NCBI GenBank assembly: GCA_900769555.1 | Contig: CAAGHA010000067.1 | Coordinates: forward strand, 13,811 to 77,810 | Direction: 5' to 3' | DNA length: 64,000 nucleotides | Source: Bacteroidales bacterium | GTDB lineage: Bacteria > Bacteroidota > Bacteroidia > Bacteroidales > Paludibacteraceae | In this document: positions 53,589-62,944 of the stretch, piece after piece | How the letters are laid out: each line of letters opens with the position of its first letter | How positions within the stretch are numbered: position 1 is the first letter of the stretch | Notes under the pieces: generated by a model | Told to the model about the DNA's origin: nothing | Database searches by the model: none | The model's input: only the letters and a program-made list of their open reading frames with translations | Translations under genes and position numbers: made by a program

Positions 53589-56500
53589 TTAATTTTTCTT
53601 TTTATTCGTTTTGTATTCTGTTGGTGTTACACCATATTTCTGTTTAAAACAGCGACTGAAGTACCTTGAATCTGTCATACCTATCATATAGGTAATTTGA
53701 GTCATATTGTTTTCACCCTCCTCAATTAACTTAGCAGCATGCGCCAAACGAGTCTCTCGTATAAACTCTGTAGGAGTTAACCCAACCAGACTCTTTACTT
53801 TGGACAACAAATGCCAACGACTCACTTTTAAGGCATCTTGAATCTCTTCAACCGAAAGGTCACTATTATCAATATGCTCCTGTACATACTCCAAAAATTG
53901 TCTCATCAACTCCTCATCTTTACTCTCAACCTTAACCACCTCCTCTTCACTAACCTTCTCTTCAGTCGATTCAACCTTCAACTCGTCAGTTGCAGTTGCA
54001 AAGTTAATACTCTTAAACAATTCTTGTCTATATTTTTCCTGCCATTTTTCCCTTTCTTGTAAAATATTGTTAATTCGTGCTTCCAAATAAGGCATACTGA
54101 AAGGTTTTGTTATATAATCCGTTGCACCCAACTTCATACAATCAACCTTACTTTCAATATCACTTTTTGCAGTTAACAAAATAATTGGAATATGAGAAAT
54201 TTCCTCGTTCTCTCTCACACGGCGAGTCAACTCGATACCATCCATAACCGGCATCATAATGTCAGTCAAAATAAACTCCGGCACCTCTCGCATAGCCATT
54301 TCGTACCCAATCTTTCCGTTCTCGGCTTCAAAAATATGAAATTGATTTGACAAAACCGAACGTAAGAACTCTCGCATTTCTGCATTATCCTCCACAATTA
54401 AAAGAGTACTTTTCTCTCTCCTATCATGCTCAATAATAGACCCACCCTCTTGATAAACCTCTTGATGCGGCTCTTCTTCAGAGAGGTTAACAAACTCTTC
54501 AATGTGTTCATATCCGGATGGCAAAACAAGAGTAAAACAAGAACCTTTTCCCTCTTCACTATCCACCGAGATTTCAGCCTTATGCAACTCTACAATCTCT
54601 TTCACCAATGACAATCCGATACCCGTTCCGCTTTGTTTGGTTAACGAATAATCTTTCAAGGTAATATAACGTTCAAAAATTGTCGATAGCTTATCTTTAG
54701 GCATTCCACACCCTTCATCTCTAACCTCAATCACACCATTTCCCTCTTTCATGTATAATGAAACACTTACCGATTTACCTGATTCTGTAAACTTAAAAGC
54801 ATTTGACAATAAATTAAACATTACAGTATCTAGTTTATCCCTATCAAACCAAAATGTAGCCCCATCTGTTTTATCATCCACAGAAAAACAAATATTTCGA
54901 TTCTCAGCCAACTTCAAAAAATTAGACGTACAAGAGGTAATAAATTCACCTAATTGAGTTCGTTGCACATTTAAACGCATCTTATTACTTTGTAATTTTC
55001 TGAAATCCAAGATTTGATTCATCATTCTTAACATCCGGTTCGTATTAGTATTCACCACCTCCAGCTGTTTACGAACATCTTCGGAAATTTTCTCCTCTGC
55101 CAATACTTTTTCCAACGGAGCACTTATCAACGTCAACGGCGTTCGCAACTCATGCGATATATCGGTAAAGAATTGCAACTTTGACGCAGCCATTTTCTTA
55201 TCCCACTCCATTTGAGTCCGTAAACGATAAAGATATATCACCAATGCCACCACAGAAATAAGCAAAACCAAATAGAGCAAATAAGCCCATCCAGTCTGCC
55301 AGAATGTTGGTAAAACAACTATTTTCAAAACTCTGTCATTATCAAACCAAACCCCTTCACTATTGGTTGAACGAACTCTAAAATAGTACTCTCCATGAGG
55401 CAAATTAGTATAAGTAACAGAACGTAGGTTACCAACATAGTTCCAACTTTCTTCAAAATTATCCAATTTATAGGCATACATAACATTGTCAGGATGCCTG
55501 TAATCCAAAGAGGAATAATGAATAGAAAACACATCTTGATGGGGCTGCAATACAATCTCGTTTTCGTAATTAATTGTCTGTTTTATAGGAGATTCCTTTT
55601 GACCTATTTTCACCTCTTTGTTGTACAAAGAAAATCCGGTAAATACCACCTTCGGAGAGAAATCGGAATGTTGAACATCAGACGGAATAAATTTATACCG
55701 TCCCATACGCGTACCTACAACCATTTTTCCACTCTTCCGAAAAAGAATACTATGCTCCAAAAAACCAAATCGTTCCAATCCCATTACCGGACTAACAGCA
55801 TCCCCTTTCTGACTTTTCGAATCAAATTTTACAATGGTCTCTTCTGTCACAACCCATAAAAGACCCTTATCATCATCAATAATATCCAAGACCAGATCGG
55901 ATGGGAATTGATTATTTTGGAAACTATACGAAACAAATTCCGGTGTCTCAAACAACTGATACTCTTTTGCCAACTTAAACAAACCACCTCCAAACGATGC
56001 AAACCAAAGGACACCATCTTTGTCTTCATAAATATCACTGATGTTACTATTCGTCAAGTTGGTGTTTTCTGTATTGTAAAAGAAAAATCGAATCTCCTCT
56101 GGGGATGAGAAATCAGAAGAGAATACAATTAATCCTTCACTTGAACCAACCCAAATATTTTGATTTCGATCTTCACACAACGACTGTGTACGATCTACTA
56201 TCGGAGGATAATTATCCCTAAAGAGATTTCCTTTATGAACAAAACGATAACCTTTCTCCTCTTTCTGTAACAAATGTAATCCACCTCCATCTGTTGCCAA
56301 CCAAATTCGCCCTTTACTATCCTCTAAAATATCTTCGATATAAAATGGTGTCATTTCAAACTCCTCCTCAAAAGAACGACATTCCATAAGCTGATAATTT
56401 TCATCACTCTGACGTTTCAATGCAAACAATTGATTATCACCACCCAACCATAATGTACCATCTCGACCTTGTGTCATGGATGTAATCAATCCCAAACGCA

Positions 56501-57980
56501 CACCTTTCGTTGTAATAGTTCCTGAAGGAGAGAGATAACCTATCAAATTATCATTTTTATCGAAAAGTCTGACATATCCATCATTAGAAGCCTCCCACAA
56601 AATCTGATGATCATCTTCCATCATACTCAGTATTTCATTTTTGTCTGAATAGTTAGAGGAGACTTCGTTTTGAGAGAATAGAAAAGAGGGATTTGCTGAT
56701 ACACATTTTACCACTCCATCCGAATGCGAAGTTTGCCAAAAGATCCCCATTGTATCTATAAAAGTGGCATGAACCACAGGAGCAAATTTAGCTCCTTTAT
56801 TTTTTGAAAAGTAGGGACTTTTCTCACTCTCTTTTGAATACCAAGCATCCTCTTCTGATGGGATTGTCCAAAGAGCATTTCGTTCATCAATGAATGAAAG
56901 TCGCCATAACCCACCACTCGAAAATTTAGACATTGAGACCAATCCATCACCGGAAAAACGGAACGAATAAGGTTCTGATAATTGTTGATTTTTGGCAAAA
57001 TAGCAAGAATAACTTAATCCACCGATATGTTTAATCCAGATATCACCCAAAACATCCTGCCAAGCAACATCTATTCCACCTTTGATTGTCCCAACCATAG
57101 CTATCTTGTTCTGCTCGGCATTGAAAAGCCACAATTCAGTCTCTGCCAAGACCAAACAATTTTCCTCATCAATACGAAAAATTTGTTTCAAATCTTGCAT
57201 TGATGGCATTTGAAAGAGCGTAAAACGTCGCAGACTCTTACTAAAGCGATACAAACGTCCTTCTGATACAGAAAACAATAACTCTCTCTCCATTTCAACC
57301 ATTCCACCCACATGAGCACATAAGACAGAATCTTCTAATGAAACCATAGAGAGAACAGTATCTTGTTCTACCATCGCAACACCCCGATTGGTTAAGAGCC
57401 ATGTACGTTGATCCGAATCTTGAAATACAGATGTAACAAAACTCCCAACTCTACTCTGCTCGTTATCACAAAAGAAATGTAACTTTACCTTGTTTAGATC
57501 ATCAATATCTACACGAATAGCACCATTTCCATTGCCCAATAACCAAATTTTTCCGTCCGGCAATTGAACCAACTCTTTTGTCGTAAAGTAACCATCTCCT
57601 CTATTCTCTTCGGCAGACGGATAAAGTTCAAATATCTCTGTTCGAGGATTAAATCTTAAGACTTGTCCAATATCATTTAAAATCCAAAAACAGCCGTTTT
57701 GATCTGTGATAATGGAGTGAAACTGATTGCTTACACTTCGTTTCAACTCTTTTGATTGGGCTTTAAAATTTAGAAATGAATTACCATCGAACCGACTAAG
57801 ACCATCGCGAGAAGCAAACCAAATAAAGCCCGACTCATCTTTTACCATATCCAAAATAGCATCCTGAGACAACCCTGACAATACGGAATATTTCTCCGTA
57901 AACACCGGAATTTGAGCTTTTGCAACCCATGTAGAAGAAACGCTACAAAGCAATAATATAAAAATGAGACGCTTCATCAA
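53589..57980 (-). CDS. Hybrid two-component sensor histidine kinase/response regulator (HTCS)
   Basis: A 1463-residue single-chain signalling protein. Order: signal peptide; periplasmic two-component-regulator propeller repeats (to about 800); Y_Y_Y domain (about 815-875); a transmembrane helix (about 896-920); HisKA with the phospho-acceptor in ISHELRTPL (about 942); HATPase with DEGCGMP and GTGIGLSLV; a receiver domain with phospho-acceptor Asp in LTDIMMPVMDG (about 1241); and an AraC-type DNA-binding domain (about 1365-1463). Most Bacteroidetes members sit in polysaccharide utilisation loci; none is visible here. It overlaps apbE by 4 bp and is followed by terC. Confidence 0.95.
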   Translation of the reverse strand: MMKRLIFILLLCSVSSTWVAKAQIPVFTEKYSVLSGLSQDAILDMVKDESGFIWFASRDGLSRFDGNSFLNFKAQSKELKRSVSNQFHSIITDQNGCFWILNDIGQVLRFNPRTEIFELYPSAEENRGDGYFTTKELVQLPDGKIWLLGNGNGAIRVDIDDLNKVKLHFFCDNEQSRVGSFVTSVFQDSDQRTWLLTNRGVAMVEQDTVLSMVSLEDSVLCAHVGGMVEMERELLFSVSEGRLYRFSKSLRRFTLFQMPSMQDLKQIFRIDEENCLVLAETELWLFNAEQNKIAMVGTIKGGIDVAWQDVLGDIWIKHIGGLSYSCYFAKNQQLSEPYSFRFSGDGLVSMSKFSSGGLWRLSFIDERNALWTIPSEEDAWYSKESEKSPYFSKNKGAKFAPVVHATFIDTMGIFWQTSHSDGVVKCVSANPSFLFSQNEVSSNYSDKNEILSMMEDDHQILWEASNDGYVRLFDKNDNLIGYLSPSGTITTKGVRLGLITSMTQGRDGTLWLGGDNQLFALKRQSDENYQLMECRSFEEEFEMTPFYIEDILEDSKGRIWLATDGGGLHLLQKEEKGYRFVHKGNLFRDNYPPIVDRTQSLCEDRNQNIWVGSSEGLIVFSSDFSSPEEIRFFFYNTENTNLTNSNISDIYEDKDGVLWFASFGGGLFKLAKEYQLFETPEFVSYSFQNNQFPSDLVLDIIDDDKGLLWVVTEETIVKFDSKSQKGDAVSPVMGLERFGFLEHSILFRKSGKMVVGTRMGRYKFIPSDVQHSDFSPKVVFTGFSLYNKEVKIGQKESPIKQTINYENEIVLQPHQDVFSIHYSSLDYRHPDNVMYAYKLDNFEESWNYVGNLRSVTYTNLPHGEYYFRVRSTNSEGVWFDNDRVLKIVVLPTFWQTGWAYLLYLVLLISVVALVIYLYRLRTQMEWDKKMAASKLQFFTDISHELRTPLTLISAPLEKVLAEEKISEDVRKQLEVVNTNTNRMLRMMNQILDFRKLQSNKMRLNVQRTQLGEFITSCTSNFLKLAENRNICFSVDDKTDGATFWFDRDKLDTVMFNLLSNAFKFTESGKSVSVSLYMKEGNGVIEVRDEGCGMPKDKLSTIFERYITLKDYSLTKQSGTGIGLSLVKEIVELHKAEISVDSEEGKGSCFTLVLPSGYEHIEEFVNLSEEEPHQEVYQEGGSIIEHDRREKSTLLIVEDNAEMREFLRSVLSNQFHIFEAENGKIGYEMAMREVPEFILTDIMMPVMDGIELTRRVRENEEISHIPIILLTAKSDIESKVDCMKLGATDYITKPFSMPYLEARINNILQEREKWQEKYRQELFKSINFATATDELKVESTEEKVSEEEVVKVESKDEELMRQFLEYVQEHIDNSDLSVEEIQDALKVSRWHLLSKVKSLVGLTPTEFIRETRLAHAAKLIEEGENNMTQITYMIGMTDSRYFSRCFKQKYGVTPTEYKTNKKKN

Positions 57981-58996
57981 TTATTTTTTATTAAATGATT
58001 TTCAAACGAAGGAGTATAGATTACTTTAAACTCATCATTTTCATCTGAATAGATGAAGTAAGCCGCTAAATCTGAACGATTTTCAACAAAAGTCAATGCA
58101 GAATCCAACCCCATTACCATAAATGCAGTTGCCAATGCATCGGCAGTCATACAATCATCAGCCAAAACCGTTACACTTAATAAACTATGCTCGACAGGAT
58201 AACCGGTAACCGGATTAATTGTATGAGCATAGCGATGACCATCTTTGTAGTAGAACTGACGGTAATTTCCGGAAGTAGCCATTGCACCATTTCCTAATAC
58301 AATTCGCTCTTGCAAATCCGGAGAAAGCACAGAATTCTCATCAGAAGGTTGAGTAATCCCAATCACCCACTCTTTGCCGCGTGAATTGAGACCTTGAGTC
58401 ACAATTTCCCCCCCAACTTCAATCATGTAATCAGAAATTCCTTGCTCACGAAAATAGTTGGCAACCACATCACAAGAGTATCCTTTTGCAATAGCAGAAC
58501 AATCCAACATCACACCCGGATTTTCTTTAATTATCCGATTTTCACGTAATACAACCTTTTGATAACCAACAAATTGCCTCAATGAATCTATGGTTAAAGG
58601 TGTAATACTATCCCAATGTTCAAAGCCAAATCCCCAAGCATTTACCAAAGGAGCAACCGTTATATCAAAAGCCCCGTTAGTCTGCTTAGAGATTGTTTGA
58701 GCCGACAAAAAGACATGAGAAAAAAATGAATCAATCTCCACCTCTTCAGAACGATTGACACGAGAAATAATCGATTGTTCTTCAAAAGGAGACAAAGAAC
58801 GATTGATTATAGAAAAAAGAGAATCAAACACCACACATGGCAATTCCCCATTATTTGAACTATATAAGATTTTAAACGAAGTTCCAAAAACAAAACCTGA
58901 TGCTTCATAATACTCCTTTTTATTACCTGAACATTGCCAAAAGAAGAAACCTATTGACAACATCAATAGTAACCTACTCCATTTAATTCTATTCAT
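57977..58996 (-). CDS. apbE: FAD:protein FMN transferase, lipoprotein (ApbE)
   Basis: About 339 residues. ApbE transfers FMN from FAD to a Thr or Ser in exported redox proteins. I start at MNRIKW (58996): from there a lipoprotein signal with lipobox FFWQC is formed, while the upstream GTG lies inside the predicted -7 box. Conserved parts are LDCSAIAKGYSCDVVANYF, EVGGEIVTQG, TINPVTGYPVEH and the metal-binding DDCMTADALATAFMVMG. Nqr/Rnf subunits are its usual clients, but none is in this window. It leads the apbE-HTCS-terC unit. Confidence 0.92.
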   Translation of the reverse strand: MNRIKWSRLLLMLSIGFFFWQCSGNKKEYYEASGFVFGTSFKILYSSNNGELPCVVFDSLFSIINRSLSPFEEQSIISRVNRSEEVEIDSFFSHVFLSAQTISKQTNGAFDITVAPLVNAWGFGFEHWDSITPLTIDSLRQFVGYQKVVLRENRIIKENPGVMLDCSAIAKGYSCDVVANYFREQGISDYMIEVGGEIVTQGLNSRGKEWVIGITQPSDENSVLSPDLQERIVLGNGAMATSGNYRQFYYKDGHRYAHTINPVTGYPVEHSLLSVTVLADDCMTADALATAFMVMGLDSALTFVENRSDLAAYFIYSDENDEFKVIYTPSFENHLIKNN

Positions 58997-59028
58997 AAAC
59001 TTATCTGTTTTTTCATCGTACATTGTCA

Positions 59029-59036
59029 CAAATGTA
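59029..59036 (-). promoter_or_regulatory. -7 promoter box for apbE-HTCS (TACATTTG on minus)
   Basis: The plus-strand CAAATGTA is TACATTTG on the minus strand. Its location decides the start of apbE: the first in-frame start lies within it, so the next usable Met with a signal peptide is taken. Confidence 0.45.
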
Positions 59037-59326
59037 AGAAGAAAAAAGAAAAAACTTTTGTATATTTAATAAAAAAGGAGGCGTATTTTGTTTTTTTGTT
59101 GTAATTTAGCGCAAAATTTCAGAAAAACTTCTGAAAAGTTGTTTAAATGTTTATAAAAGGGCTGTATTGATACCGTTTTTGACCAATTTTCATAGTTCTT
59201 TCCAAGATGTTCATTGTCATTGTATAAAATGGTTTCTAAGCAACTCATCCAATCGGTTCTAAATAGAATTTAAAACAGCAACACAAATAGGAATAAAAAT
59301 TCAATACATATATTCTACTTGATTTT
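59030..59326. other. Intergenic region between apbE and the DUF4290 gene
   Basis: About 300 bp between divergent genes. It holds a small perfect hairpin (TTTCAGAA, AAAC, TTCTGAAA at about 59115-59134). A region at about 59132-59285 has ends that faintly resemble R2 (GTTGTTTAAATG and AGAATTTAAAACAGC). No gene is visible. Confidence 0.4.
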
Positions 59327-59923
59327 ATGGATTATAATACTCAAATGAAACCTTTGGTTCTACCGGAGTATGGTAGAAACATTCAAAACATGATTAACCA
59401 TTGTCTGACTATCGAAGACAGAGAAGAGAGAACACTTTGCGCAAATACGATTATCAAAACAATGGGTAATAAATTTCCTCAATTTAGAGACGAAGAGAAC
59501 TTAAAACATATTTTATGGGATCACTTGGCAATCATGTCTGACTTTAAATTAGACATAGATTATCCCTTTGAAGTAATCAAGAAAGAGAATTTAATTAGTC
59601 ATCCGGATAAAGTTCCTTATTCTTCATCCCAAACTATTCGATACATGCACTATGGAAAAATGGTGATTGACTTGATTGATAAGGCAGTTCAGATGGAAGA
59701 CAAGGAGATGCGCGAAGTGTTGGAACTACGCATAGCCAACTACATGAAGAAGTGCTATATTTTATTTAACAAAGGGAGTGTAGAAGATCAAAAGATATTA
59801 GATGATTTATGTCATCTTTCTAAAGGAAAAATCAGATTATCTCCAGAGACAAAATTGGAGGAATTTAAGGAAAATAATCCAAAACAAAATCAATCATCAA
59901 AAAAGAAGAAGAAAAACCGATAA
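59327..59923 (+). CDS. DUF4290 family protein
   Basis: A 198-residue cytoplasmic protein of the DUF4290 family, found in Bacteroidetes and commonly next to murA. The N-terminal part (residues 1-160) is helical and contains LPEYGRNIQNMI near residue 13 and a LDIDYPFEVIK segment near 85. The C-terminus is a lysine-rich tail (SSKKKKKNR). The function is unknown. It is 12 bp upstream of murA and very likely co-transcribed with it. Confidence 0.82.
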   Translation: MDYNTQMKPLVLPEYGRNIQNMINHCLTIEDREERTLCANTIIKTMGNKFPQFRDEENLKHILWDHLAIMSDFKLDIDYPFEVIKKENLISHPDKVPYSSSQTIRYMHYGKMVIDLIDKAVQMEDKEMREVLELRIANYMKKCYILFNKGSVEDQKILDDLCHLSKGKIRLSPETKLEEFKENNPKQNQSSKKKKKNR

Positions 59924-59935
59924 AAAGGAGATAAA

Positions 59936-61243
59936 ATGGCAAAATTTCTAATCGAAGGTGGTCATCAATTAAAAGGGGAAATTTATCCACAAGGGGCAAA
60001 AAATGAAGCCTTGGAGGTTATTTGTGCCACCTTACTGACATCTAAAGAGGTTACAATGTCTAACATCCCTGATATTTTGGATGTTAATAATTTGATAAAT
60101 CTTTTGAAAGATTTAGGTGTTAAAGTAACAAAAAAAGAGAAGGGTTGCTACTCTTTCTGTGCAAAAGATGTAGATTTGAATTATCTGGATAGTACTGAAT
60201 TTTATAAACAATGTGCATCGCTCAGAGGATCAGTTATGTTGGTTGGTCCTATGGTGGCTCGCTTTGGGAAAGCTGTAATCCCTAAACCCGGAGGAGACAA
60301 GATTGGAAGACGCCGATTGGATACCCACTTTATCGGTATTCAAAAGTTGGGAGCAAATTTTACTTACGATAGTGAACAGAAGTTATATAAAATTGAAAGC
60401 AAAGGCTTGAATGGTACTTATATGCTTTTGGACGAAGCTTCTGTAACCGGTACTGCCAATATTGTAATGACTGCAGTGTTAGCAAAAGGAAAAACCACTA
60501 TTTATAATGCGGCATGCGAACCTTATATTCAACAACTTTGCAAAATGCTCAATAAAATGGGGGCAAAGATTTCGGGTATTGGTTCTAATTTACTAACCAT
60601 CGAAGGGGTTAGCGAGTTAAATGGTTGTGAACACACCATTCTGCCGGATATGATTGAGATTGGTAGTTTCATTGGTATGGCTGCTATGACTAAGTCTGAA
60701 ATCACCATAAAAAATGTTTGTTATGATGAGTTAGGTCTTATCCCTGATGCTTTCCGCAAGATGGGCATACATTTGGAACGAAGAAATGATGATATTTATA
60801 TTCCAAAACAGGAACGTTATACGATTGACACGTTCATTGATGGTTCTATCATGACGTTTGCTGATGCACCTTGGCCGGGATTGACACCGGATTTATTAAG
60901 TGTATTTTTAGTAGTAGCAACGCAAGCAAGAGGTAGTGTATTGATTCACCAAAAGATGTTTGAAAGTCGCTTATTCTTTGTTGATAAATTAATCGACATG
61001 GGCGCACAAATCATTTTATGCGATCCACATAGAGCAACGGTCATCGGATTGGGAAATGAGTCGATGTTACGTCCTGCTAAAATGTCATCTCCTGATATCC
61101 GTGCCGGCATCGCATTGTTGATTGCAGCTATGAGTGCCAATGGAACAAGTACCATCAGTAACATAGAACAAATCGATCGTGGTTACGAAGATATCGATGG
61201 TCGTTTAAATGCAATAGGTGCAAAAATTATGCGTATAGAATAA
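59936..61243 (+). CDS. murA: UDP-N-acetylglucosamine 1-carboxyvinyltransferase
   Basis: A 435-residue enolpyruvyl transferase that makes the first committed peptidoglycan precursor from UDP-GlcNAc and PEP. The N-terminal QGAKNEALE contains the conserved Lys-Asn pair. In the active-site loop the usual GGC is GGD (PKPGGDKIGRR, Asp near residue 121), the natural change that removes the cysteine alkylated by fosfomycin. Also seen: TGTANIVM near 173 and DIRAG near 385. A purine-rich AAAGGAG precedes the start. It follows the DUF4290 gene by 12 bp. Confidence 0.95.
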   Translation: MAKFLIEGGHQLKGEIYPQGAKNEALEVICATLLTSKEVTMSNIPDILDVNNLINLLKDLGVKVTKKEKGCYSFCAKDVDLNYLDSTEFYKQCASLRGSVMLVGPMVARFGKAVIPKPGGDKIGRRRLDTHFIGIQKLGANFTYDSEQKLYKIESKGLNGTYMLLDEASVTGTANIVMTAVLAKGKTTIYNAACEPYIQQLCKMLNKMGAKISGIGSNLLTIEGVSELNGCEHTILPDMIEIGSFIGMAAMTKSEITIKNVCYDELGLIPDAFRKMGIHLERRNDDIYIPKQERYTIDTFIDGSIMTFADAPWPGLTPDLLSVFLVVATQARGSVLIHQKMFESRLFFVDKLIDMGAQIILCDPHRATVIGLGNESMLRPAKMSSPDIRAGIALLIAAMSANGTSTISNIEQIDRGYEDIDGRLNAIGAKIMRIE

Positions 61244-61281
61244 AGAAGTATTATATAAATTAGATTTCAGGCTATCTCAAA

Positions 61282-61348
61282 AAAGGCAATTTCTATAAAT
61301 TACGATTTTCATTTTACATCTCGACCTAATTTATAGAAATTGCCTTAA
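61282..61348 (-). repeat. R1 repeat, minimal palindromic copy H
   Basis: A 67-bp element consisting of little more than the two R1 ends, AAGGCAATTTCTATAAATTA and TAATTTATAGAAATTGCCTT, around a short middle. The two arms pair almost perfectly, so it folds into a hairpin. It is located just after murA and could act as a transcription terminator or mRNA 3' end. Confidence 0.7.
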
Positions 61349-61388
61349 TATTATCAATCTTCGTTGTGGTAGTCTGATTTTAATTTTT

Positions 61389-61562
61389 TTAAGAAAAGTT
61401 CTACAGATTAGGTCAAGATGATTTTGAAGGGCATTTTGTTTAGGTTGTTTCCATTCATAAAGGAACGACGCGGGTATCGTAACAGAATGAATTTAAAACA
61501 TTCGAAATAGATTTATTACAAATAATAAAAACAAGAATCGTAATTTATAGAAGTTACCTTAA
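61389..61562 (+). repeat. R1 repeat, long copy I
   Basis: A 174-bp copy with left end AAGTTCTACAGATTAGGTCA, then GATGATTTTGAAGGGCATT, the core ACGACGCGGGTATCGTAAC, AATGAATTT, ACATTCGAA, and right end ATCGTAATTTATAGAAGTTA. The order and content match copy F on the other strand. Confidence 0.7.
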
Positions 61563-61572
61563 ATTCCTAATT

Positions 61573-62118
61573 CTAAATTCCACAGATCATGTGCCACATA
61601 GGGTGACCCAAAAACATTTTTTCTTCTACAACCCTAAAACCCAATGATTGATACAATTTTTCTGCACGAGGATTCTCTTGGTCCACCAACAAACCCACTC
61701 TCTTATGCCCATCAGAAGCAGCCTTTTTCATCATAGATAAAAGCAATTGTTTACCCAAACCCTTTCCACGCCACTCCTGAAAAACAGCAAAAGAATCCAC
61801 ATAAAACTCACCCGGCTGCGTCTCATCTTCAATAACAATTGATTTTCCAATATATTTATCAATCAATTCAAAAATCGGCTCTCTTAACTCAGAAAGTCTA
61901 GCACCATCATAACCAACAATCGCCCCAACCGGAAGAGCATCAACCTCAGCCACCAAACAATTATGGTAACTATATTGAGAGAACTCCCTACTTGCCAACT
62001 CACAAAACACAGGAAATAATTGATTACCCTCATCTGTATTAATAGCCATTGTTATCACTTTAGCTATCAATTCAGCATCCTCTTTTCGAGCCGGTCTTAT
62101 AATTAAATCATTGCTCAT
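61573..62118 (-). CDS. GNAT family N-acetyltransferase
   Basis: A 181-residue GCN5-related acetyltransferase. The acetyl-CoA pyrophosphate loop is in EWRGKGLGKQLL (near residues 114-125), preceded by a strand with YVDSFAV and followed by DQENPRAEKLYQSLGF (near 145-160). The N-terminus IIRPARKEDAELIAKV is typical. Possible substrates are amines of antibiotics, polyamines or protein N-termini; none is indicated. It starts 4 bp after the SDR gene, so the two are co-transcribed. Confidence 0.87.
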   Translation of the reverse strand: MSNDLIIRPARKEDAELIAKVITMAINTDEGNQLFPVFCELASREFSQYSYHNCLVAEVDALPVGAIVGYDGARLSELREPIFELIDKYIGKSIVIEDETQPGEFYVDSFAVFQEWRGKGLGKQLLLSMMKKAASDGHKRVGLLVDQENPRAEKLYQSLGFRVVEEKMFLGHPMWHMICGI

Positions 62119-62122
62119 ATCG

Positions 62123-62869
62123 TTACTCTTCCGGGTAAATCATCTTTTTTGTAACCCCTCCATCCACCGTAATACACTGACCATTGATAAAATCATTATT
62201 CTCATCACAAAGGAAAAGGCATGTTCGGGCAATATCCTCAGCCTTACCTACTCTGCCCGACAAATGAAACAGATGATCCTCCGGACGTAAAACTTCGTTT
62301 TCATCGACACTTATCCACCCCGGAGCAATACAATTTACTGTAATATGAAATGGAGCTAACGAAACTGCTAAAGCATGAGTCATAGACCATATTCCTCCTT
62401 TTGATGCAGCATAAGCCTCCGTTCCTGCCTCACTTTGCAAATAACGAGTAGAACAAAGATTGACTATTCGTCCATACTTATTTTTAACATCCGAACTCTC
62501 TCTATGAAGTGCTAATTGGCGAGAGGTTATAAATGCACTGTTTAAATTGGTTCTCAAAATCTTTTCAAAATGCTCAACAGTGGTTTTTGTAATGGATTCA
62601 AAGCCCCCAATACCCACATTATTAACAACTACATCCAAGTCGCCCCAATCCTTGAAAAGCATTTGCATACAAGACTCCAATGCACGTTTATCGCAAACAT
62701 CAAAATGAAAGAATTTGGCACCTGTAGTATGCGCCAACTCCTCTCCTTTCAGTTTATCGATATCACAAAATGCCACTCTGTCAGAGGTTTGACAGAAAGC
62801 CTCGACAATAGCTCGACCAATTCCGTGTGCTCCTCCGGTAACAAAAACCCTCTTCATATCGTTTTTCAA
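62123..62869 (-). CDS. Short-chain dehydrogenase/reductase
   Basis: A 248-residue classical SDR enzyme. The cofactor motif TGGAHGIGRAI is at residues 11-21, the NNVGIGG motif near 86, and the catalytic Tyr and Lys in YAASKGG near 152. A conserved C-terminal FINGQCITVDGG segment is also present. The Asp following the second strand (DIDKLKG near 37) favours NAD over NADP. The substrate is unknown. It is immediately upstream of the GNAT gene on the same strand. Confidence 0.9.
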   Translation of the reverse strand: MKNDMKRVFVTGGAHGIGRAIVEAFCQTSDRVAFCDIDKLKGEELAHTTGAKFFHFDVCDKRALESCMQMLFKDWGDLDVVVNNVGIGGFESITKTTVEHFEKILRTNLNSAFITSRQLALHRESSDVKNKYGRIVNLCSTRYLQSEAGTEAYAASKGGIWSMTHALAVSLAPFHITVNCIAPGWISVDENEVLRPEDHLFHLSGRVGKAEDIARTCLFLCDENNDFINGQCITVDGGVTKKMIYPEE

Positions 62870-62944
62870 AGTTGTATATTCAGAATTGACCTATTATTAT
62901 CCCTCATTTTTGATAAGCATAAATAGAAGTTTCTTAACAATTTT

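Larger units (their letters stand above)
61244..61572. other. Intergenic region filled with two R1 copies
   Basis: Between the converging murA and GNAT genes. It contains a 67-bp R1 near-palindrome (61282-61348) and, 40 bp on, a longer R1 copy (61389-61562). No terminator other than these palindromes is visible. Confidence 0.6.

Noticed and set aside
59066..59248. A 60-codon minus-strand open frame between apbE and the DUF4290 gene
   Set aside because: Low-complexity AT-rich sequence overlapping a possible decayed R2. No start context or homology is apparent.
2064..61562. CRISPR array as the explanation of the repeated sequences
   Set aside because: The copies are dispersed over tens of kilobases, differ in length, carry terminal inverted repeats and have no regular spacers. 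No cas gene is present.
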